This document shows, piece by piece, positions 4,938 through 5,019 of a stretch of DNA of 5,019 bases. Position 1 is the stretch's first letter. Every line of letters begins with the position of its first letter. Below the pieces are notes generated by a model. That model was not told the DNA's origin. It saw only the letters and a list, made by a program, of their open reading frames with translations, and did not search any database. The stretch lies in the NCBI GenBank assembly GCA_002297935.1, contig DBLC01000091.1, positions 13,384 to 18,402 on the forward strand. The letters are read 5' to 3'. The stretch is from Dialister sp. UBA734. Its GTDB lineage: Bacteria > Bacillota > Negativicutes > Veillonellales > Dialisteraceae. The position numbers and the translations under genes are program-made.

Positions 4938-4978
4938 TTTAGCATAAAAACGCATAAAAATATGGGCTATATGCTAAA
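4938..4978. repeat. 9-bp perfect inverted repeat in AT-rich intergenic DNA
   Basis: TTTAGCATA (4938-4946) and TATGCTAAA (4970-4978) are separated by 23 nt. No T-tract follows on either strand. It could be an operator, the end of a repeat or chance. The rest of 4842-5019 shows no supported gene. Confidence 0.35.
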
Positions 4979-5019
4979 TATCTTTGCACTATGGGGTTTA
5001 AGGTTTATGCTCCGAGTCC

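Noticed and set aside
4991..5019. Possible gene start ATG at 4991 running off the window, or a minus-strand gene end near 4967-5019
   Set aside because: There are too few codons, no ribosome binding site before the ATG and no recognisable residues.

Overview
The window looks like a chromosomal stretch of a low-to-mid-GC anaerobic Firmicute. A member of the Negativicutes (Dialister/Megasphaera-like) is my guess. It rests on strong AAGGAGG-type ribosome binding sites, sigma-A-like promoters, cobalamin riboswitches and scattered intergenic palindromic repeats. It is an inference, since no marker gene is present.

Layout. Positions 37-894 (+) encode a ten-helix EamA/DMT-family transporter whose stop codon lies in a short inverted repeat. 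Positions 1020-1781 (+) encode a Cof-type HAD phosphatase with its own -10 element and a strong terminator. Positions 1809-2140 form one long imperfect palindrome. Positions 4081-4749 (-) encode a RibD C-terminal/dihydrofolate-reductase-like protein with a good promoter and terminator. These three genes look like separate single-gene transcription units rather than an operon.

The unusual part is the 2.3 kb between 1782 and 4080, which holds no convincing protein gene but a lot of RNA-like structure. On the minus strand a near-consensus promoter (TTGACA, 17 nt, TACTAT; 3403-3431) drives two tandem cobalamin riboswitches (3198-3386, then 2922-3116). Each is followed by an intrinsic terminator. 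Beyond the second terminator, where a B12-related gene would be expected, lies a tandem array of about five diverged hairpin units of roughly 145-170 nt (2189-2890). It is closed on the minus strand by another terminator (2189-2215). Equivalent hairpins in neighbouring units keep their pairing while changing sequence, which points to selection on RNA (or single-stranded DNA) structure. A second large palindrome (3576-3859) lies upstream of the riboswitch promoter.

Working hypothesis: when cobalamin is scarce, transcription passes both riboswitches and produces a noncoding RNA through or antisense to the hairpin array. When cobalamin is present, it stops early. A degenerate remnant of a lost B12-regulated locus is the main alternative.
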